Source of the DNA: Paenisporosarcina sp049671445
Lineage (GTDB): Bacteria; Bacillota; Bacilli; Bacillales_A; Planococcaceae
Assembly: GCF_049671445.1 (NCBI RefSeq)
Contig: NZ_JBATUX010000026.1
Location: 1-37,537 of the forward strand
DNA: 37,537 nt
Reading direction: 5' to 3'
A program made the position numbers and the translations under genes. Below the pieces are notes generated by a model. That model was not told where the DNA came from. It did not search any database and saw nothing but the letters and a program-made list of their open reading frames with translations. Positions 22,552-30,431 of the stretch are shown piece after piece (within the stretch, counting starts at the first letter, position 1; each line of letters starts with the position of its first letter).

Positions 22552-23721
22552 ATGTATCATAAACAACTAAAAATAGCCGGTATCTTACTTTTGATTAGCT
22601 CTTGTTTTCTTTTTGCATTCTTTTCGATAGAAAAGAATGAACAGCAAAAAGAAGTGGTTGTTGCAACCGAAGATAAAAATAAAGAAGCTGTTCGTGCGGT
22701 CCTTGAATCGGATTTAACGGTTCCTAATAAAGAATATATTCTGATCCAAAAAGACATCGATAAAAAAATGGATGAAATACGAGAAAGCTTACCAGAAGGA
22801 AATAGCTTCGGAATTTCAGAGAATTCTTCCGAATGGCTTGCCTACGAAGGATTAGTGAGAAATACATATGGCCCCTACTTTATGGACTATGCTTATGATC
22901 ATCTAATTTCTACTAGCCAGGCTTTCCAGTTCCACCTTAGAACAGAAGAGGAGCAAGTTCGTTATCAGATGAAAGTTAGCGATATACAAGTGACTCAAAG
23001 TGAAAACGTGTCGTCACCTAAGAATTATGATTTTATCGCTCAGGTAGAGTATACGAACAATTCCGGGAAAGTTACACAACACGAAATAAAAGGAGTGGCG
23101 ATTCTATCAGAAGAAGGGAAAATCGGGAAATATTCAATTCGCGATGTCGATGGTCTAATGGAGAAAATATCCGAGGACAAAGGAGAAATTCCTGCTTCTA
23201 CAGAAAGTAAAAATCAAGAAGCTATTCGTGCTGTTCTTAAATCGGAATTCACAGTTCCGAATGAAGAATATGTGCTTATTGTCAAAAGCATCGATAAAAA
23301 ATTGGATGAAATTCGTCAAAATCCCCCTGAAGTGGGCTTCATACTAGAGGACTCACCTGAATGGCTTGCCTACGAGGAGTTAGTGAAAAAAACATATGGA
23401 CCTTACTTTATGGACTATGCTTATGATACCCTAATTTCTAATGTTATTGCATTTCGTTATCACTATGGATATTTCGGTTTTGACGAAAAGGATCGGTATG
23501 AAATGAAAATTAGTGATATACAAGTGACTCAAAGTGAAAACGTGTCGTCACCTAAGAAGTATGACTTTATTGCACAGATAGAATATACAAACAACGCCGG
23601 GGTAGTTACACAACATGAAATAAAAGGTATGGCAATTCTTTCAGAACCGGGGAAAATTGGAAAGTATGTGCTAAGCGATGACGGAGGTTTAGAGGACAAA
23701 ATAGATAAGGAAAGAGAATAG
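22552..23721 (+). CDS. membrane-anchored protein with tandem duplicated domain
   Basis: A 389-residue protein, one N-terminal hydrophobic helix (IAGILLLISSCFLFAFFSI; a Cys lies inside, but no clear lipobox) and then two extracellular copies of one domain of about 160 residues. Shared blocks are VPNxEYxLIxKxIDKK, YGPYFMDYAYD, SDIQVTQSENVSSPK and TQHEIKGxAILSExGKIGKY. I do not recognise the family; a similar single domain occurs, as I recall, in uncharacterised Bacillus proteins. ATG 22552 follows GGGGG by six bases. An alternative TTG 22519 with AAAGGTG would add 11 residues. A terminator follows directly. Confidence 0.75.
   Translation: MYHKQLKIAGILLLISSCFLFAFFSIEKNEQQKEVVVATEDKNKEAVRAVLESDLTVPNKEYILIQKDIDKKMDEIRESLPEGNSFGISENSSEWLAYEGLVRNTYGPYFMDYAYDHLISTSQAFQFHLRTEEEQVRYQMKVSDIQVTQSENVSSPKNYDFIAQVEYTNNSGKVTQHEIKGVAILSEEGKIGKYSIRDVDGLMEKISEDKGEIPASTESKNQEAIRAVLKSEFTVPNEEYVLIVKSIDKKLDEIRQNPPEVGFILEDSPEWLAYEELVKKTYGPYFMDYAYDTLISNVIAFRYHYGYFGFDEKDRYEMKISDIQVTQSENVSSPKKYDFIAQIEYTNNAGVVTQHEIKGMAILSEPGKIGKYVLSDDGGLEDKIDKERE
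22684..23166 (+). repeat. internal coding duplication, unit 1
   Basis: First unit of the tandem duplication in the preceding gene. Landmarks align with unit 2 at a constant offset of 534 bases, e.g. GAAGCT at 22684 against 23218. The 44 bases at 22981-23024 are identical in unit 2. Confidence 0.85.
23218..23700 (+). repeat. internal coding duplication, unit 2
   Basis: Second unit. The 44-base identical block is 23515-23558. A two-codon loss and a two-codon gain inside the unit cancel, so the offset stays 534 bases (178 codons). Confidence 0.85.
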
Positions 23722-23736
23722 TATTAAATCAATTTG

Positions 23737-23767
23737 CACTGCATTTGGCATTTGGCGGTGTTTTTTT
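23737..23767 (+). terminator. Rho-independent terminator after the duplicated-domain gene
   Basis: CACTGC (23737-23742) pairs with GCGGTG (23755-23760) with one G-U pair, followed by seven Ts. Confidence 0.7.
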
Positions 23768-23772
23768 AATTC

Positions 23773-23859
23773 TTACCCAAAAACAACGCTAACTCTGGTG
23801 AGTGCATCGCCACCATTTAATGTAATGGTAATGTCATGTTCGCCTACTTTTCCATATAC
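23773..23859 (-). pseudogene. possible 28-codon remnant of a beta-rich protein C-terminus
   Basis: The minus strand reads VYGKVGEHDITITLNGG then DALTRVSVVFG and a stop at 23773-23775. A TAG directly precedes it and no start or ribosome binding site exists. The alternating pattern looks like the last strands of an Ig-like domain, so it may be a relic of a deleted gene. The frame is short enough that chance is possible. Confidence 0.3.
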
Positions 23860-23876
23860 CTAATGTAAGACATTCT

Positions 23877-24227
23877 TTGGGAGATGGGACCATTACTATT
23901 TGGATCGATGTTTCAGTAAGTAAACGTCAGCTTAAGCTTTATGATGCAAGTGTATTATTGAAGATGTATCCGATAGCAGTCGGGAAAGTGTTGACACCAA
24001 CGCCAACTGGTAATTACATGATTGTTAATAAAGAATATAATCCAGGAGGACCTTTTGGGGTTCTTTGGATGGGTTTGTCTAAGCCACATTACGGAATTCA
24101 TGGAACAAACGATCCATCATCAATAGGTAAAGAGGTTTCGCTTGGGTGTATAAGAATGTTTAATGATGACGTGACTGAACTCTCATCCTTAGTGACAATA
24201 GGAACAAACGTATATATACATCGTTGA
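23877..24227 (+). CDS. L,D-transpeptidase (YkuD domain)
   Basis: A catalytic domain of about 116 residues that makes 3-3 peptidoglycan cross-links or attaches proteins to the wall. The fold starts ITIWIDVSVSKRQLKLYD, continues YPIAVGKVLTPTPTGNYMIV, and has the active-site signature HGTND...SLGCIRM with Cys as nucleophile. No signal peptide or LysM domain precedes it, which is odd for a wall enzyme. The listed TTG start lacks a ribosome binding site, so the real N-terminus is uncertain or was lost; the adjacent gene relic at 23773-23859 supports rearrangement here. The catalytic core itself looks complete. Confidence 0.8.
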   Translation: MGDGTITIWIDVSVSKRQLKLYDASVLLKMYPIAVGKVLTPTPTGNYMIVNKEYNPGGPFGVLWMGLSKPHYGIHGTNDPSSIGKEVSLGCIRMFNDDVTELSSLVTIGTNVYIHR

Positions 24228-24256
24228 TGAGTTGAGTTGTAAAAGGGGGAGTATAA

Positions 24257-24799
24257 GTGGGACACCAAAAAAGGAACATATATATAAGAGAATTCACAAC
24301 AGATGATGCCAAGTCCTTATTAGAGTTAAACCTGGCAAATCGAAAGATATTTGAAGCGATTACACCTGTATCGAAAGAGGATTCGTTTTATACACTTGAT
24401 GCTCATTTGAAATTAATTGAAGACTGGGAGCAGGCAAAGAAACAAGGGAGTCGTCACGAGTTTGGACTATTTGAAATCCACAATAACAAGCTCATAGGCA
24501 TGATAGGTCTGTATAAATTTGGTGCAGCCGAAAAATGTATATTGGGATATTCATTGGATAAGGCGCATTATGGAAAAGGATATGCTACTGAGGCTGTCAG
24601 ATTAATACTTGATATTGCGTTTAAGGATTTAGGATTCCATCGGGTTGAAGCGGGTGTTATGCCAAGAAATATAGGATCTGCACGAGTGTTAGAAAAAGTG
24701 GGATTCGTTCTAGAAGGGTTAGCTAGAGATTATATTAAAATCAATGGAATTTGGGAGGATCATTATATATTCTCCATTCTTGAAAATGATTCTTATTAA
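24257..24799 (+). CDS. GNAT acetyltransferase, RimJ/RimL type
   Basis: A 180-residue acetyltransferase of the ribosomal-protein-alanine type. Hallmarks are TTDDAKSLLELNLANRKIFE at the N-terminus, LGYSLDKAHYGKGYATEAVRLI at the acetyl-CoA site, and PRNIGSARVLEKVGFVLEG near the end. It starts at GTG 24257 with AAGGGGGAG upstream, 29 bases after the transpeptidase stop, so the two may share a transcript. Target unknown. Confidence 0.9.
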   Translation: MGHQKRNIYIREFTTDDAKSLLELNLANRKIFEAITPVSKEDSFYTLDAHLKLIEDWEQAKKQGSRHEFGLFEIHNNKLIGMIGLYKFGAAEKCILGYSLDKAHYGKGYATEAVRLILDIAFKDLGFHRVEAGVMPRNIGSARVLEKVGFVLEGLARDYIKINGIWEDHYIFSILENDSY

Positions 24800-24940
24800 A
24801 TCCAAGACTGTTACGTAATTTAAACGAAGCTCTAAATATAGTAAGGCTCTGTTAAACGGTATGGTTGTTTATCGGACATTTACGCTTGTCGTTCCGTATG
24901 AGACAACAAGAGAAACATCAATATTTATAGAGGGAGGTTA

Positions 24941-25048
24941 GTGAAAGAACCTAGAATGAAATTTATAAAAGCTAAAATACCTGCAATAGGTAGTATTCAT
25001 CGAATTTATATCAGGAAAACAATATTTAAAGCAATAAACAAAGCTTGA
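24941..25048 (+). CDS. 35-codon cationic micro-ORF, unknown
   Basis: GTG 24941 has GGGAGG seven bases upstream, and the frame runs 35 codons to TGA 25046-25048. The product is very basic (10 Lys/Arg, one Glu) with Ile/Phe/Ala between: MKFIKAKIPAIGSIHRIYIR is its core. Its stop lies against the GAGGAGG binding site of the next gene, which starts 12 bases later, so translation could be coupled. It may be a leader peptide, a membrane-active peptide or chance; only the binding site and charge bias support it. Confidence 0.4.
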   Translation: MKEPRMKFIKAKIPAIGSIHRIYIRKTIFKAINKA

Positions 25049-25060
25049 GGAGGTATTGTA

Positions 25061-25510
25061 GTGAACCACCACAAAATGATAATTACTCAGTATAATCCCC
25101 AATACGCAGAACAAACAGTGGATATGTGGCGAGATAGTAAGGAACAGGCTATTGGTCAGAAAGAAATTCACAGCTTTGAAAATCACGTTTATTTTTTAAA
25201 TCATATATTACCTGAACAGTTTCAAATAGATTTAGCGTTAATTGATGAAAAAGTAGCTGGAATGATTGCCTATAATGAAAGGGAAATAAGCCAACTATAT
25301 ATTCATATAGATTATCAAGGAATCGGTATAGGTCATACATTACTAGATAAAGTAAAAGCACAATCCAGTGGGAGATTAACATTATACACATTTGAAGTAA
25401 ATGAAAATGCACAACGATTTTATGAAAAACATGGATTTGAAATCATAGGTAGAGGACATGGAAATGAAGAAAATTTACCTGATATTCAATATGAATGGAT
25501 ATCCAAATAA
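25061..25510 (+). CDS. GNAT family N-acetyltransferase
   Basis: A 149-residue acetyltransferase. The acetyl-CoA motif is HIDYQGIGIGHTLLDKVKAQS, and the C-terminal signature is NENAQRFYEKHGFEIIGRG. It starts at GTG 25061 behind a perfect TGAGGAGG. The 35-codon cationic ORF ends immediately upstream, suggesting one transcript. Two terminators follow at 25560-25618. The substrate is unknown. Confidence 0.9.
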   Translation: MNHHKMIITQYNPQYAEQTVDMWRDSKEQAIGQKEIHSFENHVYFLNHILPEQFQIDLALIDEKVAGMIAYNEREISQLYIHIDYQGIGIGHTLLDKVKAQSSGRLTLYTFEVNENAQRFYEKHGFEIIGRGHGNEENLPDIQYEWISK

Positions 25511-25559
25511 ATTATGTAATCTGCTAAAACGGTGAATAGAGTAAGTATTAATCATTAAC

Positions 25560-25579
25560 AAAGCCTGATATAGGCTTTT
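25560..25579 (+). terminator. first of two tandem terminators after the GNAT gene
   Basis: AAAGCCT (25560-25566) pairs with AGGCTTT (25572-25578), five-base loop, TTTT. Confidence 0.6.
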
Positions 25580-25580
25580 A

Positions 25581-25616
25581 AAAGAGCCCAATTCATATGC
25601 GAATTTGGGCTCTTTT
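25581..25616. terminator. second, stronger terminator, possibly bidirectional
   Basis: AAAGAGCCCAATTC pairs with GAATTTGGGCTCTTT with one bulged base. Ts follow on the plus strand and As precede, so it could serve both strands. Confidence 0.8.
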
Positions 25617-25746
25617 TGTATGTTTAATTTAGATTTTGTACCAGATAACTGAACGGGTTATGCTTTTTTAGATCCAGATCTACAGCTAATTTTATTATCA
25701 GTCTCATTTCAAAAACAGGTTTCTATTTCTATTTATTGTTGAGATA

Positions 25747-25830
25747 TGGAGTAAAACAGCGTAGACTCCAGCGGGAAAAGCGAAGTGTAGAAATCCCGCG
25801 GAAAGCGTAGCAGTTTTATGGAATATCAAC
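25747..25830. repeat. dispersed intergenic repeat, copy 3 (short form)
   Basis: About 84 bp keeping the two ends of the family: GACTCCAGCGGGA (25764-25776) on the left and TCCCGCGGAAAGCG (25794-25807) then ATCAAC on the right. The middle (GACCCC...GACGAGGAGG) is missing. GCGGGA and TCCCGC pair, and GTAAAAC pairs loosely with GTTTTAT further out, so a hairpin remains. It lies between convergent genes. Confidence 0.75.
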
Positions 25831-25882
25831 CTCATATAGGTTTGATAATAGCTGAACAAAAACGTCCAAGGGTGTTGAGTTA

Positions 25883-26926
25883 TTAACTAAACAGCCTTGC
25901 GCTTTTCTTGCCAACAGTTATTTTCCCGTTGTCTGAAGCCAGCTTAATCGTGTTGGTTCCGTTGCCGTAAGTCGTGCGGGAATTATTCTCTCCAAATATA
26001 TCAATTTTTCCATGGTCCACTTTTGCGCGAATGGTTACATCAGTTGGGTCACTTTCCGTTTCAATCAAAATACTGCCATTGTCAGTTTCTAAATCAATCA
26101 TACGGTCGATATTCGTTGTTAGAAGTGTGATTCTGCCATTGTCAGTTTTTCCAACAATATTTCCGTTTATATATTCCATTACGATTCGTCCGTTGTCTGT
26201 TTCTGCATGAACTTGATCGGCATCGATATTACGTAATTCGATTCGCCCGTTGTCCGTGTTGGTTGAAAGTTTGTCGACTTGAACTTTATCGATGTCAATA
26301 CGACCATTGTCAGTTCCAACATCGAGAGTACCAGCGGCGATTTCTTTTAGTTTTATGCTGCCGTTGTCGGAAGATACTGTCATGGTTTTCCCAAGAATTT
26401 TCTCCCCCGAAATGCTGCCGTTATCTGTTTTCATCGAAAGAGCTGTATATGTTTTTATAGGAAGAGCGACATTTACTCTTACATCTTTGCCGAATGAAAG
26501 AAAGCTGAAAAAATTAAATTTCGGCCCTTTTAATCGAATTGTTAAAGTATCACCGATGACATCTGCAGTTAATACTAGTTTCTCAGGAGCGTTTACTAGC
26601 TCTATCGTTGTCGTTTCTGTATCTGAAGGATAAACATGTAAAGAACCATGATTGATATTCATCTCTACTTTTGTGAAGGCAGTGTCCGTAATTTTAATCA
26701 ACTTTTTATCTTCTGTTTGTGATTTCTCGGGAACATAATTAGTGAGGAGTTCCTCTGCAATTTCTTTTGGTGAGCCAAGAGAGCCAGCAATTTCGCTATC
26801 TGATTTCCCATCTTCCCGTCCGTTCGTAAAATATTCTTTAATATCTTGAAGAATATCGTTTCTTTCATCGGCTGGAAGTCGAGTTAATGCCATTTCAAGT
26901 TCATTTAGAAATTGTTGTTCAGTCAT
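25883..26926 (-). CDS. HAAS/DUF1700 plus DUF4097 beta-repeat protein
   Basis: A 347-residue protein. The N-terminal 60 residues are a HAAS (DUF1700) helical domain (QQFLNELEMALTRLP, DILQDIKEYFTNG, SLGSPKEIAEELL). The rest is DUF4097, a right-handed beta-helix-like repeat with about ten copies of a unit marked by TDNGRI or TDNGSI (around 20 residues each). No transmembrane helix or signal peptide is visible, so an envelope role would need a partner. The PadR gene overlaps its start by eight bases (26919-26926), which is the usual PadR-HAAS arrangement; PadR likely represses both. DUF4097 proteins have been tied to envelope stress in Bacillus; that link is recalled, not shown. Confidence 0.9.
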   Translation of the reverse strand: MTEQQFLNELEMALTRLPADERNDILQDIKEYFTNGREDGKSDSEIAGSLGSPKEIAEELLTNYVPEKSQTEDKKLIKITDTAFTKVEMNINHGSLHVYPSDTETTTIELVNAPEKLVLTADVIGDTLTIRLKGPKFNFFSFLSFGKDVRVNVALPIKTYTALSMKTDNGSISGEKILGKTMTVSSDNGSIKLKEIAAGTLDVGTDNGRIDIDKVQVDKLSTNTDNGRIELRNIDADQVHAETDNGRIVMEYINGNIVGKTDNGRITLLTTNIDRMIDLETDNGSILIETESDPTDVTIRAKVDHGKIDIFGENNSRTTYGNGTNTIKLASDNGKITVGKKSARLFS

Positions 26927-27242
26927 TTTTTACACTCTCCTCAATTAATGTATTTACTCCGTGGGTAAAGCTATTCCATTCATTTAACTGTGCATGTAAG
27001 TACGTTCTTCCTAAATCGGTCAGCTTATAGTATTTACGGGGTGGACCCTCCGTCGATTCTTGTAAGTACGTCGTGAAGTAACCTTCCTTCGTCAAACGTC
27101 TTAATAGCGGATAGACAGACCCCTCAGAAATCGAAATTTGATCAGATATCTTTTGTACAAGCTCATAACCATATCGATCTTGCTTATCTAATAACACAAG
27201 CACGCACAGATTTAGAACGCCTTTTTTAAATTGAATATTCAT
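26919..27242 (-). CDS. PadR family transcriptional regulator
   Basis: A 107-residue winged-helix regulator. It has the PadR pattern LNLCVLVLLDKQDRYGYELVQKI, SEGSVYPLLRRLTKEGYF, and a wing with GPPRKYYKLTDLGRTYL, then a C-terminal dimer helix. Its gene is first in a two-gene operon with the HAAS/DUF4097 protein and overlaps it. ATG 27242 is preceded by AAGGGAGG. Flanking inverted repeats around its promoter suggest self-repression. Confidence 0.93.
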   Translation of the reverse strand: MNIQFKKGVLNLCVLVLLDKQDRYGYELVQKISDQISISEGSVYPLLRRLTKEGYFTTYLQESTEGPPRKYYKLTDLGRTYLHAQLNEWNSFTHGVNTLIEESVKND

Positions 27243-27275
27243 CTTTTCATCCTCCCTTCACTACTATTTAATGAA

Positions 27276-27327
27276 CAGTACCTTTGATAACAATATATCA
27301 TGCAGTATTATTCTATGCAAGGTACTG
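27276..27327 (-). promoter_or_regulatory. PadR operon promoter with flanking inverted repeat
   Basis: On the minus strand: -35 TTGCAT (27320-27315), 17 bases, -10 TATATT (27297-27292). The nine-base inverted repeat CAGTACCTT (27276-27284) and AAGGTACTG (27319-27327) brackets the promoter, its upstream arm overlapping the -35. This is a likely PadR-binding arrangement. Confidence 0.6.
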
Positions 27328-27452
27328 CAGAAAAATTATTTTTCACTAATTAAACGTATAAATTAGTTGTTTAAATCGCAACGAATCATAAATTTAGGGG
27401 AATAAACTATATTACTATCTGTTTTTTATAAAAAAGTCACTAAATTATAATT

Positions 27453-27478
27453 AATTATCTGAACTTTCAAGATACAAT
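27453..27478 (+). promoter_or_regulatory. hut promoter region with a CodY-box-like site
   Basis: AATTATCTGAACTTT (27453-27467) matches 12 of 15 positions of the CodY consensus AATTTTCWGAAAATT. A -10 candidate TACAAT lies at 27473-27478; no strong -35 is present. hut operons of Bacillus are known to be repressed by CodY, so the site fits the gene content. Confidence 0.4.
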
Positions 27479-27507
27479 AAAGGTATTGAAAAGGGGGATG
27501 ACTAGTT

Positions 27508-29181
27508 ATGAAATCAAACACAGAAGGTCGAGTTTTCCGATATAGAGGTACAGAGTTAAATACAAAAGGGTGGCAGCAAGAGGCTGCACTTCGTATGCTG
27601 ATGAATAATTTAGATCCAGATGTGGCAGAACGTCCTGAGGATTTAGTTGTTTATGGGGGAATCGGCAAAGCCGCACGTAACTGGAAAAGCTTTGACGCAA
27701 TCGTCCGTTCATTAAAAGAGCTAGAAAATGATGAGACATTGCTCGTCCAATCGGGTAAACCGGTGGCGATTTTCAAAACACATTTAGATGCACCTCGTGT
27801 ATTAATTGCCAATTCTAATCTCGTTCCTGCTTATGCAAACTGGGAAACGTTCCACGAGTTAGATAAAAAAGGCTTGATGATGTATGGCCAAATGACGGCT
27901 GGTAGCTGGATTTACATTGGTTCACAAGGAATTGTTCAAGGAACTTATGAAACATTTGCAGAACTAGCCAAACAGCATTTCGGAGAATCGTTAAAAGGTA
28001 CCATTACATTGACTGCGGGTCTTGGTGGAATGGGTGGAGCTCAACCATTAGCAGTTACGATGACTGGCGGAGTTTGTATCGGCATTGAAGTGGATGAGAC
28101 ACGCATTGACCGACGTATTGAAACGCGTTACACAGATGTTAAAACGGATTCATTGGATGAAGCGATTCGCTTGGCTGAAGAAGCAAAAGCGGCAGGCAAA
28201 GCGCTATCAATCGGTCTTCTTGGCAATGCTTCTGACGTTTTACCAGAAATGATCGCGCGTGGATTTATTCCAGACGTGTTAACAGATCAAACTTCAGCAC
28301 ATGATCCGTTAAATGGCTATATTCCTTCTGGGATGTCATTACAAGATGCAGCGAAACTGCGTGAAGAAAATCCGACTGAGTATGTGAAACTGTCTAAAGC
28401 ATCTATGGCAAAACACGTGTCGGCAATGGTCGAGATGATGGACAAAGGCGCCGTGACGTTTGATTACGGTAATAACATTCGCCAAGTGGCTAAAGACGAA
28501 GGCGTTGAACGTGCATTCGACTTCCCAGGGTTTGTACCAGCGTACATTCGCCCACAGTTCTGTGAAGGTAAAGGACCGTTCCGCTGGGTAGCATTGTCGG
28601 GTGACCCAGAAGATATTCGCAAAACGGACGAAGTGATTTTGCGAGAATTCAGTTACAACACGCATTTATGTAACTGGATCAAAATGGCGCAAGATAAAAT
28701 TCAGTTCCAAGGACTCCCGTCACGTATTTGTTGGTTAGGATATGGCGAACGTGCGCGTTTCGGAAAAATCATTAACGATATGGTCGCAAGTGGTGAGTTA
28801 AGTGCACCAATCGTCATCGGCCGTGATCACTTAGATTCAGGCTCAGTGGCATCTCCTAACCGCGAAACAGAAGCAATGAAAGATGGTTCGGATGCAGTGG
28901 CAGATTGGCCAATTTTAAATGCCATGATCAATGCAGTTGGTGGTGCAACATGGGTTTCTCTTCACCACGGTGGCGGCGTAGGCATGGGTTACTCGATACA
29001 CGCGGGAATGGTTATTTTAGCAGACGGTACAAAAGAAGCGGAAGCACGTATTGAACGTGTATTAACATCTGATCCGGGTATGGGAATCGTTCGTCACGTT
29101 GACGCTGGGTACGATTTAGCGATTGAAACCGCTCGCGAAAAAGGCGTCAATATCCCGATGTTAAAGGGGTCTGAAAAATGA
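27508..29181 (+). CDS. hutU: urocanate hydratase
   Basis: A 557-residue cytoplasmic enzyme that hydrates urocanate to 4-imidazolone-5-propionate using tightly bound NAD as electrophile. Diagnostic stretches are PVAIFKTHLDAPRVLIANSN, YGQMTAGSWIYIGSQGI, LGGMGGAQPLAVTMTGG (NAD loop), LTDQTSAHDPLNGYIP, and the C-terminal SLHHGGGVGMGYSIHAGM. Length equals the family norm. AAGGGGGATG precedes the ATG. It is the first of four genes and overlaps hutI by four bases. No hutH lies upstream. Confidence 0.98.
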   Translation: MKSNTEGRVFRYRGTELNTKGWQQEAALRMLMNNLDPDVAERPEDLVVYGGIGKAARNWKSFDAIVRSLKELENDETLLVQSGKPVAIFKTHLDAPRVLIANSNLVPAYANWETFHELDKKGLMMYGQMTAGSWIYIGSQGIVQGTYETFAELAKQHFGESLKGTITLTAGLGGMGGAQPLAVTMTGGVCIGIEVDETRIDRRIETRYTDVKTDSLDEAIRLAEEAKAAGKALSIGLLGNASDVLPEMIARGFIPDVLTDQTSAHDPLNGYIPSGMSLQDAAKLREENPTEYVKLSKASMAKHVSAMVEMMDKGAVTFDYGNNIRQVAKDEGVERAFDFPGFVPAYIRPQFCEGKGPFRWVALSGDPEDIRKTDEVILREFSYNTHLCNWIKMAQDKIQFQGLPSRICWLGYGERARFGKIINDMVASGELSAPIVIGRDHLDSGSVASPNRETEAMKDGSDAVADWPILNAMINAVGGATWVSLHHGGGVGMGYSIHAGMVILADGTKEAEARIERVLTSDPGMGIVRHVDAGYDLAIETAREKGVNIPMLKGSEK

Positions 29182-30431
29182 GACCTGTTTGGATAAAGAA
29201 CGCTGCGCAACTCGTTACCTTAGCCGGTGAAAATGGACCGCGACGTCAAAAACAAATGTCTGAACTAAGCATTATTGAAGACGGCAGTGTATGGATGGAA
29301 AACGGAGAAATACTAGCCATTGGCACAACTTCAGAACTTGAAGCGTTGTATGGCGAGCGCGCTCATGAAGCGGATGTGATAGATGCTTCAGGTCGATTAG
29401 TGACGCCAGGTCTAGTTGATCCCCATACGCATGTAGCTTATGGCGGTAGCCGCGAACGAGAATTCGAAATGCGTCTTGAAGGTTCAACTTATATGGAAAT
29501 TATGAACGCTGGTGGCGGTATTCACGCAACGACACGTATGACTCGTGAAGCAACAGAAGACGAATTGGTGGCGCAAACAACGCGTCGCCTTGACTCATTT
29601 TTAGCACACGGCGTCACAACGGTTGAAGGGAAAAGTGGCTACGGCTTAGATTTAGAAACAGAATTGAAACAACTTCGTGCCATGAAGCGCTTGAATGAAA
29701 GCCATCCAATCGACTTAATTCCAACGTTTATGGGTGGTCATGCGGTTCCTCAAGAATATAAAGGCAGCGAAGAACAATACATCGATTTGTTGGTCAATGA
29801 CATATTGCCAAAAGTAGCGGAAGAAAAACTCGCTATTTTTAATGATGTATTTTGTGAAGTTGGCGTATTCACACCTGAGCAATCTGAACGCATTTTAGAA
29901 GCAGGCAAAAAACTCGGATTGATTCCAAAAATCCATGCTGATGAAATTGAATCGTATGGTGGCGCTGAACTTGCAGCGAAAGTTGGAGCGATTTCAGCAG
30001 AGCATTTATTGAAAGCATCTGATGAAGGTGTGCGGTTAATGGCAGAAGCGGGCGTCATCGCTTGTTTATTGCCAGCGACAGCATTGTATTTACGTGAAGA
30101 AGCAGCCAAAGGTAGAGCGATGATTGATGCAGGAGTTGCTGTAGCGATTTCGACTGACTGTAATCCAGGTTCATCACCAACAACTTCGATGCCGCTTGTG
30201 ATGAATTTGGCATGTATTTCGATGCGTTTAACACCTGCGGAAGCACTAGTTGCCGCAACGATGAATGCCGCGTGTGCAATAGGTATGGAAGAGAAAGTTG
30301 GATCGCTTGAAGTAGGGAAGCAAGCAGATGTTGTCATGTGGAAAGTTTCCAATTATCAAGAATTACAATATTTATTCGGCGTGAATCACGTCGGCAGTGT
30401 GTGGAAAAAAGGCGTGCAGGTGGTGGGATAA
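29178..30431 (+). CDS. hutI: imidazolonepropionase
   Basis: A 417-residue amidohydrolase-fold enzyme that opens 4-imidazolone-5-propionate to N-formimidoyl-glutamate. Metal and substrate motifs are VDPHTHVAYGGSREREFEMR, GGGIHATTRMTR, GGHAVP, KIHADEIESYGGAELA, and STDCNPGSSPT. Length is as expected. Its ATG overlaps the hutU stop (ATGA), and its stop TAA touches the hutG ATG, so the three enzymes are translationally linked. Confidence 0.98.
   Translation: MRPVWIKNAAQLVTLAGENGPRRQKQMSELSIIEDGSVWMENGEILAIGTTSELEALYGERAHEADVIDASGRLVTPGLVDPHTHVAYGGSREREFEMRLEGSTYMEIMNAGGGIHATTRMTREATEDELVAQTTRRLDSFLAHGVTTVEGKSGYGLDLETELKQLRAMKRLNESHPIDLIPTFMGGHAVPQEYKGSEEQYIDLLVNDILPKVAEEKLAIFNDVFCEVGVFTPEQSERILEAGKKLGLIPKIHADEIESYGGAELAAKVGAISAEHLLKASDEGVRLMAEAGVIACLLPATALYLREEAAKGRAMIDAGVAVAISTDCNPGSSPTTSMPLVMNLACISMRLTPAEALVAATMNAACAIGMEEKVGSLEVGKQADVVMWKVSNYQELQYLFGVNHVGSVWKKGVQVVG

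Larger units (their letters stand above)
25511..25882. other. convergent intergenic region
   Basis: Holds the two terminators of the GNAT gene and repeat copy 3. No gene is seen. The end of the DUF4097 gene can pair AAGGCTGTT with AACACCCTT (one mismatch), a poor terminator candidate for the minus strand. Confidence 0.6.
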
